From: JACQFV01 sp964593585
GTDB lineage: Bacteria; Zixibacteria; MSB-5A5; WJJR01
Length of the DNA: 64,000 nucleotides
Assembly: GCA_964593585.1 (NCBI GenBank)
Contig: CAZQIZ010000004.1
Span: 62,001-126,000, forward strand
Direction: 5' to 3'
The notes under the pieces were generated by a model. The model was not told the origin of the DNA, made no database searches, and was given only the letters and a program-made list of their open reading frames with translations. The stretch's first letter is position 1. Each line of letters opens with the position of its first letter. The position numbers were made by a program, and so were the translations under genes. Shown here piece by piece: positions 17,369-26,417 of this stretch.

Positions 17369-18196
17369 TCAAGGGCAGACGGTGTAGGTGTCCGATTGCG
17401 CGAAGCGGCCGGACGCGAGACGCAGATTCACCGTCCCGTCGACAATTGCGCCGCTGAGATCCCAGGCGAAAACGACATCGTAGCCAAGGATGACGTCAAA
17501 TTCGGTGCGACGGATGCGGCCGCTGACCTGTCCGGAGAGTGTGCCGAGATCCCAGACACCGCCGCTCTTGTCAAACGCGGCATCCGTGATGGCGATCACC
17601 ACCGAGTCGCACGGTTGTTCGTTGCAGCGCTTGCCAACGGAGTAGGACGCCCGCAAATTGGCGGAGAGGGTAGCCGTCTCTGTGTCCAGATCATCCAGCG
17701 TCACTTTGAGCACGCCTTCCCACTCCACCGCCCCGTCGCCGAAACCGTCGATACGACCGTAGATCACTTCATGCACGACACGGGAGGCCTCGATCGGCGA
17801 AGTGTGAATCAGCACACCGGTGTCAACCAGTCGTCCGAGATCCCAGAAAGCCACATAGCGGGTGGTGTCGATGACCCGGTTGTAGCCGACGCCCCAGCTG
17901 GTGTTTTCGTCGACGAAGTTCGAATTGCCATCGCGCCGGCGGGGCGGCATCGGGAAGGGCCACTCGAGGCCGGGGATGGCGCCGGTGTCGGTCTCAAGAC
18001 GGGCCACCAAGGCATCATTGATGACCACGCACATCTGTGACAACGCCGAGTCGACCGCCAACTGTGCGGCGGGGTAGCGTTCGGCCTCCAGCGGCGTATC
18101 GCCGTTGGCGCCCTTGTCATCCATGCAGCCGGCCATTCCCAGGAGCCCGGCCACCGCCACTGTCAGACTCCAGCCAATCCATGTGCGCGTCGTCAT
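17369..18196 (-). CDS. Predicted lipoprotein, unknown function
   Basis: A 275-aa protein with a lipoprotein signal (hydrophobic stretch followed by GMAGC, Cys near residue 24), then an extracytoplasmic beta-rich domain with two Cys in RCNEQPCDS. No family was recognised. ATG 18196 is chosen to place the signal peptide; upstream frame extension runs through the preceding terminator. It is separated from the next upstream lipoprotein gene by that terminator, although both encode cell-envelope proteins. Confidence 0.75.
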   Translation of the reverse strand: MTTRTWIGWSLTVAVAGLLGMAGCMDDKGANGDTPLEAERYPAAQLAVDSALSQMCVVINDALVARLETDTGAIPGLEWPFPMPPRRRDGNSNFVDENTSWGVGYNRVIDTTRYVAFWDLGRLVDTGVLIHTSPIEASRVVHEVIYGRIDGFGDGAVEWEGVLKVTLDDLDTETATLSANLRASYSVGKRCNEQPCDSVVIAITDAAFDKSGGVWDLGTLSGQVSGRIRRTEFDVILGYDVVFAWDLSGAIVDGTVNLRLASGRFAQSDTYTVCP

Positions 18197-18252
18197 CGTA
18201 TTTGACCCTCCGGTTCCGCTATTACCGGCGGGCATTAAGCATATTCCCGGCG

Positions 18253-18288
18253 AAAAAAACAACCCCGCCCACACGATGCGAGCGGGGT
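18253..18288 (-). terminator. Intrinsic terminator
   Basis: ACCCCGC and GCGGGGT arms around a 13-base loop, followed on the minus strand by seven T residues. It ends the 18310-19260 lipoprotein transcript. Confidence 0.8.
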
Positions 18289-18309
18289 CGGGATCTTCGC
18301 CATGGCCAA

Positions 18310-19260
18310 TCAATCGGGGGGATAGCAGGCCTGGCCGCTGAAATCCTCGCTGAAATCGCCGGATTCGACATGCAGCGTGGCGTTGCCGCCGCCGGTAAAG
18401 GTGATCGAAGCGTCCCAGGAACCCTCGGCTTCGGCCTCGTTGTCGCCCTGCCGGACTTCGAGCGCCACATCCAGTCCCGCGGAAACTTCGCCGCTGGTGG
18501 GACAGAGTTCGCCCTGGAATTCAGTCAACGGGACCACCACCTCATCGTAATCGGCCGTGAAGTCGAAGTCAAATTCGGCTTCGGCGGTGTCGCCGGAAGC
18601 CGCTTCCAGCAGGAATCCGACATCGGCGGCACCGTCCACCTGCGCCGTGAGGGCGTCAAGTTTATTGACAGCGAACCGGGTTGCGGTCTGCGCGCTCAGC
18701 GATAGGTAGTCACCGGCGCCGGCGGACAACGGCGCCACGGTACCGGCAATCAGGCTTTGCAGCCAGAGCGACATCTCGACGCTCATCGTGGTCACCGGAT
18801 CGGGCTCGATTTGCGGGTTTCCCTGGCCGTCTTTAAACCGGATCGAGTCGCGCGCGATCACCTGAAACTCGCTTTGCGCGTCGATGCTCGAAATGCGGTA
18901 GTAGATCTCCCACCATCCTGATACGAAGTTGTAATCCACGTACAGCGACTCGACGTCGACCGATGTCACCCCGGCTTTGCCCAGCGGCAGCGCACGTTTG
19001 CCGAGCATGACCACATCGGAGGTGTCGATGCCGTCCCAGTACTGGCCCGCCATCAGGCCCAGTACATAGCTGGTGATGTCGACCGCGCCGGTCTGGTTTT
19101 CGGGATCAAACGAAAAGTACTGCTGGATGATCTCGAACTGTTCTTCCTCGGACAGCTGTGCGGGGCCGGAACCCTTGTCGTCATCGCCGCAACCGAAAGC
19201 GAAGACGCCGATCCAGAGCGCCAGCGCCATTCCGGCGGCTGGCTGGAGCCATTTGCGCAT
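18310..19260 (-). CDS. Predicted lipoprotein, unknown function
   Basis: A 316-aa protein with a lipoprotein signal (GVFAFGCGDDD, Cys near residue 24, Asp at +2 to +4) and an acidic beta-rich exported domain with two distal Cys (GELCPTSG, GQACYPPD). ATG 19260 has a strong AAGGAGGAG six bases upstream. The Asp after the Cys could signal inner-membrane retention in some bacteria. No family was recognised. It lies 37 bases after argF. Confidence 0.75.
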   Translation of the reverse strand: MRKWLQPAAGMALALWIGVFAFGCGDDDKGSGPAQLSEEEQFEIIQQYFSFDPENQTGAVDITSYVLGLMAGQYWDGIDTSDVVMLGKRALPLGKAGVTSVDVESLYVDYNFVSGWWEIYYRISSIDAQSEFQVIARDSIRFKDGQGNPQIEPDPVTTMSVEMSLWLQSLIAGTVAPLSAGAGDYLSLSAQTATRFAVNKLDALTAQVDGAADVGFLLEAASGDTAEAEFDFDFTADYDEVVVPLTEFQGELCPTSGEVSAGLDVALEVRQGDNEAEAEGSWDASITFTGGGNATLHVESGDFSEDFSGQACYPPD

Positions 19261-19297
19261 GCCAGTCTCCTCCTTGTTATGTCGCTTCGTTTCTCCG

Positions 19298-20326
19298 CTA
19301 CCGTCGTGCCAGCAGCTGCGCCATGATGGCGCCCTGCGCCCACATCCGGTTTTCGGCTTCGTCGAAGACCACCGCCTGTTTGCTGTCGAGCACCTCGGCG
19401 GTGATTTCACGCCCGCGTTCGGCGGGCAGGCAGTGCATCACGATCGCCGTGGCCTTGGCGTGCTTCATCAGGTCCGTGTTGACTTGGAAGGGCTTGAGCA
19501 GTCGCTCGCGCTCGTAGGCCAGGTCCTTCTGCCCCATCGAGGCCCAGACATCGGTGTAGACGACATCGGCGCCGGCCACCGCCTCCTTGGCCTCGTGGGT
19601 GATGGTGATTTTCGAATGCCCTTCCTTGCGCGCCATTTCGACCAGCGCCATGTCGGGCAGTGTCTGCGGCGAAGTGGCCAGGCGCAGGTCCATCGGGATG
19701 CGCGCCGCCAACTCGACCCAGGAATTGAACACATTGTTGCCGTCGCCGAGGAAGGCGACGGAAAGATTGTCGATGCGGCCCAAATGCTCGCGCGCGGTCA
19801 GGATGTCGGCCATGATCTGGCAGGGATGCGACGCGTCGGTGAGGGCGTTGATGACCGGCACGGTCGCATAGCGCGCAAGTTCCTCGACATCCGACTGCTT
19901 GAAGGTGCGGATGACGATCATGCCGAGGTAGCGCGACATCACACGGGCGACATCGGCGATGGTCTCACGCACGCCGAGCTCGATTTCCCGGTCGGTGATG
20001 AACATGGGATGCCCGCCGAAGCGGACGATGCCGGCTTCGAAACTCTGACGAGTCCGCAGCGAGGGTTTGTGGAAGATGCAGCCGACCGCCTGGTCGATCA
20101 GCGGGCGCGGCGCAACCTTCCCCTTCTTCCAGGCCAGCGCCCAGTCGAGGGTGGCGCGAATCTCGGCGGTGGAGAAATCGCTGACGCGCAGGAAATCCTT
20201 GGCCTTGACGCCGGCGGGCATCCCGGAGGAGGTCTTCGGTTTGGGACGCGCGGCGGCCTTCTTCGGTTTGGCGGGCGACTTGGATGTGCGGGCGGGTTTG
20301 CGGGCGGTCTTCTTCTTGGCAGACAT
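19298..20326 (-). CDS. argF: Ornithine carbamoyltransferase with basic N-terminal tail
   Basis: Transfers carbamoyl from carbamoyl phosphate to ornithine to make citrulline in arginine synthesis. The carbamoyl-phosphate loop is SLRTR at 89-93 (STRTR in most homologues), with HPCQ at 167-170, the ornithine-binding DVWASMG segment and HCLP near the C-terminus. The first ~38 residues are a Lys/Ala/Pro-rich tail (KKKTARKPARTSKSPAKP) absent from typical enzymes. ATG at about residue 36 is an alternative start that would remove the tail, but it has no obvious Shine-Dalgarno. Confidence 0.92.
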   Translation of the reverse strand: MSAKKKTARKPARTSKSPAKPKKAAARPKPKTSSGMPAGVKAKDFLRVSDFSTAEIRATLDWALAWKKGKVAPRPLIDQAVGCIFHKPSLRTRQSFEAGIVRFGGHPMFITDREIELGVRETIADVARVMSRYLGMIVIRTFKQSDVEELARYATVPVINALTDASHPCQIMADILTAREHLGRIDNLSVAFLGDGNNVFNSWVELAARIPMDLRLATSPQTLPDMALVEMARKEGHSKITITHEAKEAVAGADVVYTDVWASMGQKDLAYERERLLKPFQVNTDLMKHAKATAIVMHCLPAERGREITAEVLDSKQAVVFDEAENRMWAQGAIMAQLLARR

Positions 20327-20338
20327 AGGGTGTCTCCG

Positions 20339-20632
20339 AGTTGTTGGGCACGAAACGCGCCGCGAATGTTACACAACGGCGCGCGGGTGATCAAGCCGAT
20401 TCAAATGTCGGAGACCTTGGCTGCGAAATTGTGGCACGCCAGAGAAGCGGTGGGCACAAAGAGCGTGCCCACCCTACGACACGAAGGCAGCGTCACGACC
20501 CCTCAATCACCAATGCCATTCCGAGCGAAGCGAGTAATCTGCTTTCCTCCCGCCTCAGGAACGCGGAATCTCCATGCCGCCGGGCAGCGGTGGGCATCGC
20601 AACGACAATGGGTCGATCGTGTGGACGGCGCC
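20339..20632 (-). other. Non-coding interval with hairpin GGTGGGCAC...GTGCCCACC
   Basis: The interval between argF and hslU has no credible gene. It contains a perfect 9-bp inverted repeat at 20449-20473 (GGTGGGCAC, 7-base loop, GTGCCCACC) and a second half-copy (GGTGGGCATCG) near 20589. This looks like a dispersed intergenic palindrome; no T tract follows on either strand. Confidence 0.5.
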
Positions 20633-22051
20633 CTACAGAATGTAGCGGCTCAGGTCCTCGTCGTCGACGATGTCGCGGAGGGCCTTTTGCACATCGCGAC
20701 GGTCGAAGACGACCTTGCGGGGCTTCTGGGACGGCGCGCGGAACATCAGGTCTTCGAGGAACGTGGTCATGATGGTGTGCAGACGGCGCGCGCCGATGTT
20801 CTCGGTGCGCTCGTTGACCAACTGCGCGGTCTGGGCGATCTCATCGATCGCCTCCGGCGTGAATTCGATTTCGATTTTCTCGGTGGCCAGAAGCGCCTTG
20901 TACTGCTTAATGAGGGCGTTTTGCGGCTCGGTCAGGATGCGCACGAAGTCGGCGGCGGTCAGTGAATCGAGTTCGACGCGGATCGGGAAGCGACCCTGCA
21001 ATTCCGGAATCAGGTCGGAGGGTTTGGCGATGTGGAAGGCGCCGGCAGCGATGAAGAGGATGTGGTCGGTCTTCACCATGCCGTAGCGGGTCATGATGCT
21101 GGTCCCCTCGATGATCGGCAGGATGTCGCGCTGGACCCCTTCGCGCGAGACATCGGGGCCGCTGGAGGACTTCGAGCGGTCGGCGGCGATCTTGTCCAGT
21201 TCGTCGATGAAAATGATGCCCGAGTTCTCCACCAGCGAGATGGCCTGCGTCACGCAATCGTCCATGTCGACCAGTTTGTCGATTTCCTCAGCGGCGAGGA
21301 TGCGCCGGGCATCGGCGACCGACACTTTGCGCCGCTTGGGTTTCTTCGGCATCATCGAGGAGAACATCTCCTGCACGTTGACGCCGAGATCCTCGATCCC
21401 GGCCGGCGAGAGCACCTCCACCACCGGGAAGCGGGGTGCGGACGCGTCCAGCTCAACCTGCTTGTCATCGAGGAGATTCTGCTGCAACTGGGCGCGCAGT
21501 TTTTCGCGGGTGCGCTCCCACTTGGCCAGCGCGTCATGATCGGGCGCCTCGGCGGCGCCTTGACGGGCGGTGCGCCGCGGCAAGGGCGGCAACAGCAGAT
21601 CGAGAACGCGTTCATCGGCCAGGGCCGACGCCTTTTCGGCGACCTTGCCGGCGCGTTCGCGCTTGACCATCGCCACCGACAGATCGATCAGATCGCGCAC
21701 CATCGACTCGACATCGCGTCCGACATAGCCAACCTCGGTGTACTTCGAGGCCTCCACCTTCAGGAAGGGCGCTCCGGCCAGCGCCGCCAGCCGTCGGGCG
21801 ATCTCGGTCTTGCCGACGCCGGTGGGACCGATCATGATGATGTTGTTGGGCATGATCTCGTCACGCAGCGGTCCCTGGACCCGCTGACGGCGCCAGCGGT
21901 TGCGCAACGCGATCGCCACCGCGCGCTTGCCGCGGTCCTGGCCGACGATGTAGCGGTCCAGCTCGGCGACGATCTGCTGCGGGGTCAATTCGGCCTGAAG
22001 ATTGATCTCGGGCGACTCGGGATTTCCACTGGTGTAGACGGGATCGGGCAT
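20633..22051 (-). CDS. hslU: HslU ATPase of the HslVU protease
   Basis: AAA+ unfoldase that feeds substrates to HslV. The Walker A motif GPTGVGKT is at 75-82, the Walker B IIFIDELDKIA near 260, and the C-terminal DLSRYIL tail is the one that docks into and activates HslV. The 472-aa length includes the intermediate domain. It starts 8 bases after hslV, in the xerC-hslV-hslU operon order also known from Bacillus. Confidence 0.97.
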   Translation of the reverse strand: MPDPVYTSGNPESPEINLQAELTPQQIVAELDRYIVGQDRGKRAVAIALRNRWRRQRVQGPLRDEIMPNNIIMIGPTGVGKTEIARRLAALAGAPFLKVEASKYTEVGYVGRDVESMVRDLIDLSVAMVKRERAGKVAEKASALADERVLDLLLPPLPRRTARQGAAEAPDHDALAKWERTREKLRAQLQQNLLDDKQVELDASAPRFPVVEVLSPAGIEDLGVNVQEMFSSMMPKKPKRRKVSVADARRILAAEEIDKLVDMDDCVTQAISLVENSGIIFIDELDKIAADRSKSSSGPDVSREGVQRDILPIIEGTSIMTRYGMVKTDHILFIAAGAFHIAKPSDLIPELQGRFPIRVELDSLTAADFVRILTEPQNALIKQYKALLATEKIEIEFTPEAIDEIAQTAQLVNERTENIGARRLHTIMTTFLEDLMFRAPSQKPRKVVFDRRDVQKALRDIVDDEDLSRYIL

Positions 22052-22059
22052 GGGATGGC

Positions 22060-22605
22060 TCAGAGCACCTCGACGGTGATGTCCTTGTTGGTGAAGATAC
22101 AGATGTCGGCGGTGATTTCCAGCGCGGTGCGCACGATCTGATCGGGCGGCAGTTTGGAGTGGCGCACCAGCGCCCGCGCCGCCGACAGGGCAAAGGGCGC
22201 GCCCGAGCCGATGGCGATGATGCCGTCATCGGGCTCGATCACATCGCCGTTGCCGGAGATGATGAGCCCATGCTCGGCGTCGATGACCGCCAGCATCGCC
22301 TCGAGACGGCGCAGGTACTTGTCCAGGCGCCAGTCCTTGGCCAGTTCGACCGCGGCGCGCGGCAGGTTGCCGTTGAAGTCCTCGAGTTTCATCTCGAAGC
22401 GCTCGAAGAGTGTGAAGGCGTCGGCCGAGGCTCCGGCGAAGCCGGCGAGGATCGGCCAATCGCCCAGTCGGCGCACCTTCTGGGCGGTGTGCTTCATGAT
22501 CGTGTCGTCAAAGGTGACCTGGCCGTCGCCGCCCATGGCCGTCTGCCCGCGCAGAGTCATGCCGAGCACGGTTGTCGAACGCCATTGGTGATCGCGCATC
22601 ATCAT
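22060..22605 (-). CDS. hslV: HslV peptidase
   Basis: Proteasome-like threonine peptidase. After a short N-terminal propeptide (MMMRDHQWRS), the mature N-terminus is expected at Thr11 (TTVLGMTLRGQTAMGGDGQV is the normal HslV start). Other signatures are LAGFAGASADAFTLFERFE and ISGNGDVIEPDDGIIAIGSG. Three consecutive ATG codons make the exact start uncertain. The start overlaps the xerC stop, implying translational coupling. Confidence 0.96.
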   Translation of the reverse strand: MMMRDHQWRSTTVLGMTLRGQTAMGGDGQVTFDDTIMKHTAQKVRRLGDWPILAGFAGASADAFTLFERFEMKLEDFNGNLPRAAVELAKDWRLDKYLRRLEAMLAVIDAEHGLIISGNGDVIEPDDGIIAIGSGAPFALSAARALVRHSKLPPDQIVRTALEITADICIFTNKDITVEVL

Positions 22606-23507
22606 GAGCCCGCCTTTTCGCCGGGAAAGTGTTTGCGGTAAACCTCCGCCAGTCGGTGCGGAGTGGTGTGGGTGTAAATCTGCGTGGTCGATACGCTTTG
22701 ATGCCCGAGCAATTGCTGAAGCGAAAGCAGATCGGCGCCGCGGTCCAGCAGATGGGTGGCGCAGGTGTGGCGCAACCGGTGCGGCGAGGTATGGCCGCCG
22801 GTGGCGCGGGCAAACGAGTCCGCGATGATGTTGGCCACGGCGCGAGTGGTGAGCCGTCCCTCGCGGCGATTGACGAAGACCGGTTTGCCCGGCGCGGTCG
22901 CGGCGACGGGACCGGCGGCGGCCAGCATCTTCAGCGTCGCCTGCACCTGCGCGCCAAGCGGCGCCATCCGTTCGCGGCGACGTTTGCCGTAGAGGCGCAC
23001 GAGGCCATTCTCGAATTGCAGATCGCTCCAGTTCAATCCGACGACCTCGGCCACGCGCGCGCCGGTGGCGTACATGAACTCGACCAACGCACGGTCGCGC
23101 ACTTCCCAGCGTGTCCCGGTCGGCAGCGCCACCAGCCAGCGTTCCATCTGCGACTCACCGACAAAGCGCGGCAACGACGGTGCGAACTTGACCGAGGGCA
23201 CCCGTTCGGCCCAGTCGGCCTCGGTCGCGCCCTGCCGGTACAAAAACGAGAGAAACGAACGCAGCACCGCCGCGGAGCGGGCGATCGAGCGATTCGACAA
23301 CCCGTCGGCGGCCAGTGAGGCGAGATGATTCTGGAAGCGTTGCGGCGAGAAGGCGCGTTCGCCGGGGGGTGTGTCGCCGAGTTTCTGCGAACGGAGAAAA
23401 CGGGACAATTCGCGCTCGTAGGCCACAACGGTCAAGGGCGAGTAGCGACGCGCCCCCGCCAGGTCCGTCATAAACCGTCCCGCCCACACCGTCAATGTGT
23501 CCGCCAT
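22602..23507 (-). CDS. xerC: Tyrosine recombinase XerC
   Basis: Site-specific recombinase that resolves chromosome dimers at dif. The 301-aa product has an N-terminal SAM-like DNA-binding domain and a catalytic domain with Arg151, Lys175, His243-x-x-Arg246, His269 and Tyr278, the complete set for a tyrosine recombinase. ATG 23507 gives normal Xer length; the longer upstream frame is not Xer-like. Its position just before hslVU is a conserved arrangement, so it is the housekeeping enzyme and not a phage integrase. Confidence 0.95.
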   Translation of the reverse strand: MADTLTVWAGRFMTDLAGARRYSPLTVVAYERELSRFLRSQKLGDTPPGERAFSPQRFQNHLASLAADGLSNRSIARSAAVLRSFLSFLYRQGATEADWAERVPSVKFAPSLPRFVGESQMERWLVALPTGTRWEVRDRALVEFMYATGARVAEVVGLNWSDLQFENGLVRLYGKRRRERMAPLGAQVQATLKMLAAAGPVAATAPGKPVFVNRREGRLTTRAVANIIADSFARATGGHTSPHRLRHTCATHLLDRGADLLSLQQLLGHQSVSTTQIYTHTTPHRLAEVYRKHFPGEKAGS

Positions 23508-23729
23508 GCCCCCATCCCGGCGTTCGCTCGGCCGCCTGTCCGCGGGTGGCGGACACGGCGAGACTCGACAAACGCGACGGCACAAGGTATCACAGCAGCG
23601 GTCCCGATGCAACCGCAGGAGATTGATGGATCGGAACCAATGCGCGTGTTCAACTTCCGGACACACACCATCACAACACGATTCCCCCTGTGTCGAACGC
23701 AGGCGATGGCCCGAATCACCAATGTGCCA

Positions 23730-23757
23730 AGGCCCTGAACGGTGACGCTCAGGGCCT
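23730..23757. other. Hairpin downstream of topA
   Basis: AGGCCCTGA pairs with TCAGGGCCT around a 10-base loop. It lies 34 bases after the topA stop and could terminate topA, but no T tract follows on the minus strand, so it may only block exonucleases. Confidence 0.4.
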
Positions 23758-23790
23758 GATCTTAACTGACGAGAGATTCTGTCGGATCGG

Positions 23791-26112
23791 TCAGGCTTCG
23801 ACTGGCTCGGGTTGTTCCACAGCCGTTTCGGCCATCACCACATGCTTGCAAACCGGGCAGAGGAAATGCTCGCCTTTGGCCTTGGTCGATTTGGCCAGCA
23901 TGAACGGCGAGTGGCATTGCGGGCACTCGCGCGGCACGGGACGATCCCAAACGGCATACTTGCAGTTCGGGTAGTTCGAGCATGAATAGAAGGGCCGTCC
24001 GAAGCGAGTGCGCCGCGGCACCAGTTCGCCGTTGCAACCCTCTTCCGGGCAATTGACGCCGGTCGGGATCGGCTTGGTGTTCTTGCAGGTCGGATAGGCG
24101 GAGCAGGCGAGGAAGCGCCCGAAACGTCCGCTCTTGATTACCATCGGCGCGCCGCACTTTTCGCAGACCTGGTCGGTCGGTTCGGCGGCCGCCGCCTCCT
24201 TGCGATCGGGATCGCTGGTGTAGCGGCATTTCGGATAGGCCGAACAGGCAATGAACTTGCCGGAACGTGACCAGCGCACGATCAACTGCGATCCGCATTC
24301 GGGGCAGGGATCGGGCAGGACTTCGCGGTGCGACTGTTTGATCTCGGCGACGCGCTCGGAAGCGTGCGCCAGCGAGCCGGACAGCGGACCATAGAAGGCG
24401 TGCATGATCTCGGTCCAGGTTTCAGTCCCTTCCTCGATACGGTCGAGTTCAAGTTCCATCTCGGCGGTGAACTCGACATTGAACATCTCGGGGAAGGCGT
24501 CGACCAAAATCGCGTTGACCGTCTCGCCCAACCCGGTCGGATACAGACGGCGCTCCTCCAGCTTGACATAGTTGCGTGCCAGGATGGTGGAGATGATCTG
24601 GGCGTAGGTCGACGGACGGCCGATGCCATTGGCCTCAAGTTCCTTGACCAGCGAGGCCTCGGTGTAGCGCGCCGGCGGCTTGGTCCAGTGCTGCTCGGGG
24701 AGCACATCGACCATGACCAGCGGGTCGTTCTCCGCCAATTTGGGCAGGACCACGGCTTTCTTGCCGTTGCCATTGCCGTTGCCATTGCCGTTGCCGTTTT
24801 CCTCGGCGACATCCTCGTAAACTTTGAGGAATCCGGGGAAGACCACTTTTTCCGCGCCGGTTTTCAGCGTGTAGCGCCGTCCTTTTTTCGATTTGGGATC
24901 GGCGACCGCGGCGGTGATGTCAACCGAGGTGCGTTCGATTTCGGCCGGGGCCATCTGAGAGGCGATGAAACGGTTCCAGATCAGCGTGTAGAGCTTCAAC
25001 TGATCGGCGCTCAGATATTTCTTCACGGTGGCCGGAGGAAGATCGAAGTAGGTCGGACGGATCGCTTCGTGCGCGTCCTGGGTCCGCTTCTTGGACGTGT
25101 ACACCGGCGGGTTTTCCGGGCAGTAATCCTTGCCGTAATCGCTCACGATCAGCTCGCGCGCGGCCTGTTGGGCTTCCTGCGCCACGCGGGTCGAGTCGGT
25201 CCGCATGTAGGTGATGAGGCCGACCGCGCCCTTGTCGCCGACTTCGACGCCTTCATAGAGCGCCTGGGCGACCGACATGGTCTTCTTGGGCGAGAAACGA
25301 ATCCGTACCGCGGCATCCTGCTGCAGCGTGGAGGTCACATACGGCGGGTAAGGCTGGCGCTTGCGGTCGGTGGTCCTAACCGCGGCCACGCTGTACTCGG
25401 CCTCGCGCAATTCCGCTTCGATGCGCCGGGCGGTGGCGCCTTCAAGAATGTCGAGTTTTTCGCCGTCGCGCTCGGCGACCGCGGCGGTGAAACTGGCCTT
25501 TGCCTTGTCGCCTTTCTTGTATAGCTCGACGTCGATCGACCAATATTCCTGCGGCACGAAGGCGCGGATCTCAGCCTCACGCTCGCAGACCAGGCGCAGC
25601 GCGACAGATTGGACCCGGCCGGCCGACAACCCCCGGCAGACCGTCTTCCATAAGAAGGGGCTGATCTGGTAGCCGACCAGCCGGTCGAGGACGCGGCGGG
25701 CCTGCTGGGCATCGACTTTGTTCTGGTCGATGGAGCCGGCATTCTTCAGCGCCTCAACCACGGCACTCTTGGTGATCTCATTAAATGTAGCGCGGCGTAG
25801 TTTGGCCTTCGAGCCCTTGAGAATGCCAGCAACATGCCATGCGATGGCCTCTCCCTCGCGATCAGGGTCGGGAGCGAGATAGATAGTGTCGGCCTTCTTG
25901 GCCGCATCTTTTAAGGCCTTGATTACCTTCTCTTTACCTTCTATCTGTTCGTATTCGGGCCGGAAGTCGTTTTCCACATCGACACCCAGTCGGCTGCTCG
26001 GCAAGTCAACTATGTGCCCCATCGTGGCGGCAACATCATAGTTCGCTCCGAGAAATTTCTTGAGCGTCTTTGTCTTGGTCGGCGACTCTACGATTACTAA
26101 GTTCTTGGCCAT
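23791..26112 (-). CDS. topA: DNA topoisomerase I
   Basis: Type IA topoisomerase that relaxes negative supercoils. The TOPRIM signature PDPDREGEA is at 81-89 and the active Tyr302 is in YMRTDSTR. The 773-aa product ends in four Cys4 zinc ribbons (CPECG, CEKCG, CPEEGC and CPQCH knuckles). ATG 26112 with TAAGGT upstream is the true start; the 90-residue upstream extension is spurious. A run of six Asn-Gly pairs (residues 439-450) is inserted in the toroid domain. It is separated by 283 bases from xerC. Confidence 0.96.
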   Translation of the reverse strand: MAKNLVIVESPTKTKTLKKFLGANYDVAATMGHIVDLPSSRLGVDVENDFRPEYEQIEGKEKVIKALKDAAKKADTIYLAPDPDREGEAIAWHVAGILKGSKAKLRRATFNEITKSAVVEALKNAGSIDQNKVDAQQARRVLDRLVGYQISPFLWKTVCRGLSAGRVQSVALRLVCEREAEIRAFVPQEYWSIDVELYKKGDKAKASFTAAVAERDGEKLDILEGATARRIEAELREAEYSVAAVRTTDRKRQPYPPYVTSTLQQDAAVRIRFSPKKTMSVAQALYEGVEVGDKGAVGLITYMRTDSTRVAQEAQQAARELIVSDYGKDYCPENPPVYTSKKRTQDAHEAIRPTYFDLPPATVKKYLSADQLKLYTLIWNRFIASQMAPAEIERTSVDITAAVADPKSKKGRRYTLKTGAEKVVFPGFLKVYEDVAEENGNGNGNGNGNGKKAVVLPKLAENDPLVMVDVLPEQHWTKPPARYTEASLVKELEANGIGRPSTYAQIISTILARNYVKLEERRLYPTGLGETVNAILVDAFPEMFNVEFTAEMELELDRIEEGTETWTEIMHAFYGPLSGSLAHASERVAEIKQSHREVLPDPCPECGSQLIVRWSRSGKFIACSAYPKCRYTSDPDRKEAAAAEPTDQVCEKCGAPMVIKSGRFGRFLACSAYPTCKNTKPIPTGVNCPEEGCNGELVPRRTRFGRPFYSCSNYPNCKYAVWDRPVPRECPQCHSPFMLAKSTKAKGEHFLCPVCKHVVMAETAVEQPEPVEA
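24763..24798 (-). repeat. Hexanucleotide microsatellite inside topA
   Basis: Six copies of GCC(A/G)TT on the plus strand, encoding (Asn-Gly)6 within topA. Copies alternate between two synonymous Asn codons, so the tract is not fully homogeneous. Length change by whole units would stay in frame. Confidence 0.9.
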
Positions 26113-26340
26113 ATTAACCTTACGTTTGTGTTGGCTGCCCTGACCCGCCCCGTTCCAACGTCTCCGCATCCGTTTCTGTTCCCCGGCCGGGTCAGATTGA
26201 GGGCCGGGAGAGGATACGAGTTGGGTTATCGGATCATTAGGTATTGGGTTTAGCCAACAGCCAAAAAGCGATACCAGTTCCTCCCGGTGTCGGGGCAAAA
26301 AGGGCCGCCAATCTGCCCGGTCGCGACTAGGTTTGACAAG
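26113..26340 (-). other. Untranslated region upstream of topA
   Basis: No gene is supported here. The minus strand has several weak promoter-like pairs (for example TTGGCT followed by CCTAAT) but none is clear. It is less GC-rich than the flanking genes. Confidence 0.4.
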
Positions 26341-26372
26341 CAAAATTGACCGGCGGATCCATCCCGCCGGTC
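26341..26372 (-). terminator. Intrinsic terminator of the rpoZ operon
   Basis: GACCGGCGG and CCGCCGGTC arms with a 7-base loop, followed on the minus strand by AATTTTG. It lies about 45 bases after the rpoZ stop. Confidence 0.75.
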
Positions 26373-26417
26373 GATTGCGCACGCCAACTCGTTGCGAATC
26401 AGCGAATTATATTATTT

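Noticed and set aside
22602..23507. XerC as a phage or integron integrase
   Set aside because: It is in the conserved order before hslV-hslU and has normal XerC length; no attachment sites or mobile genes are adjacent.
23730..23757. Hairpin after topA as a firm intrinsic terminator
   Set aside because: The stem is good but no T tract follows on the minus strand, so it is listed only as a hairpin.
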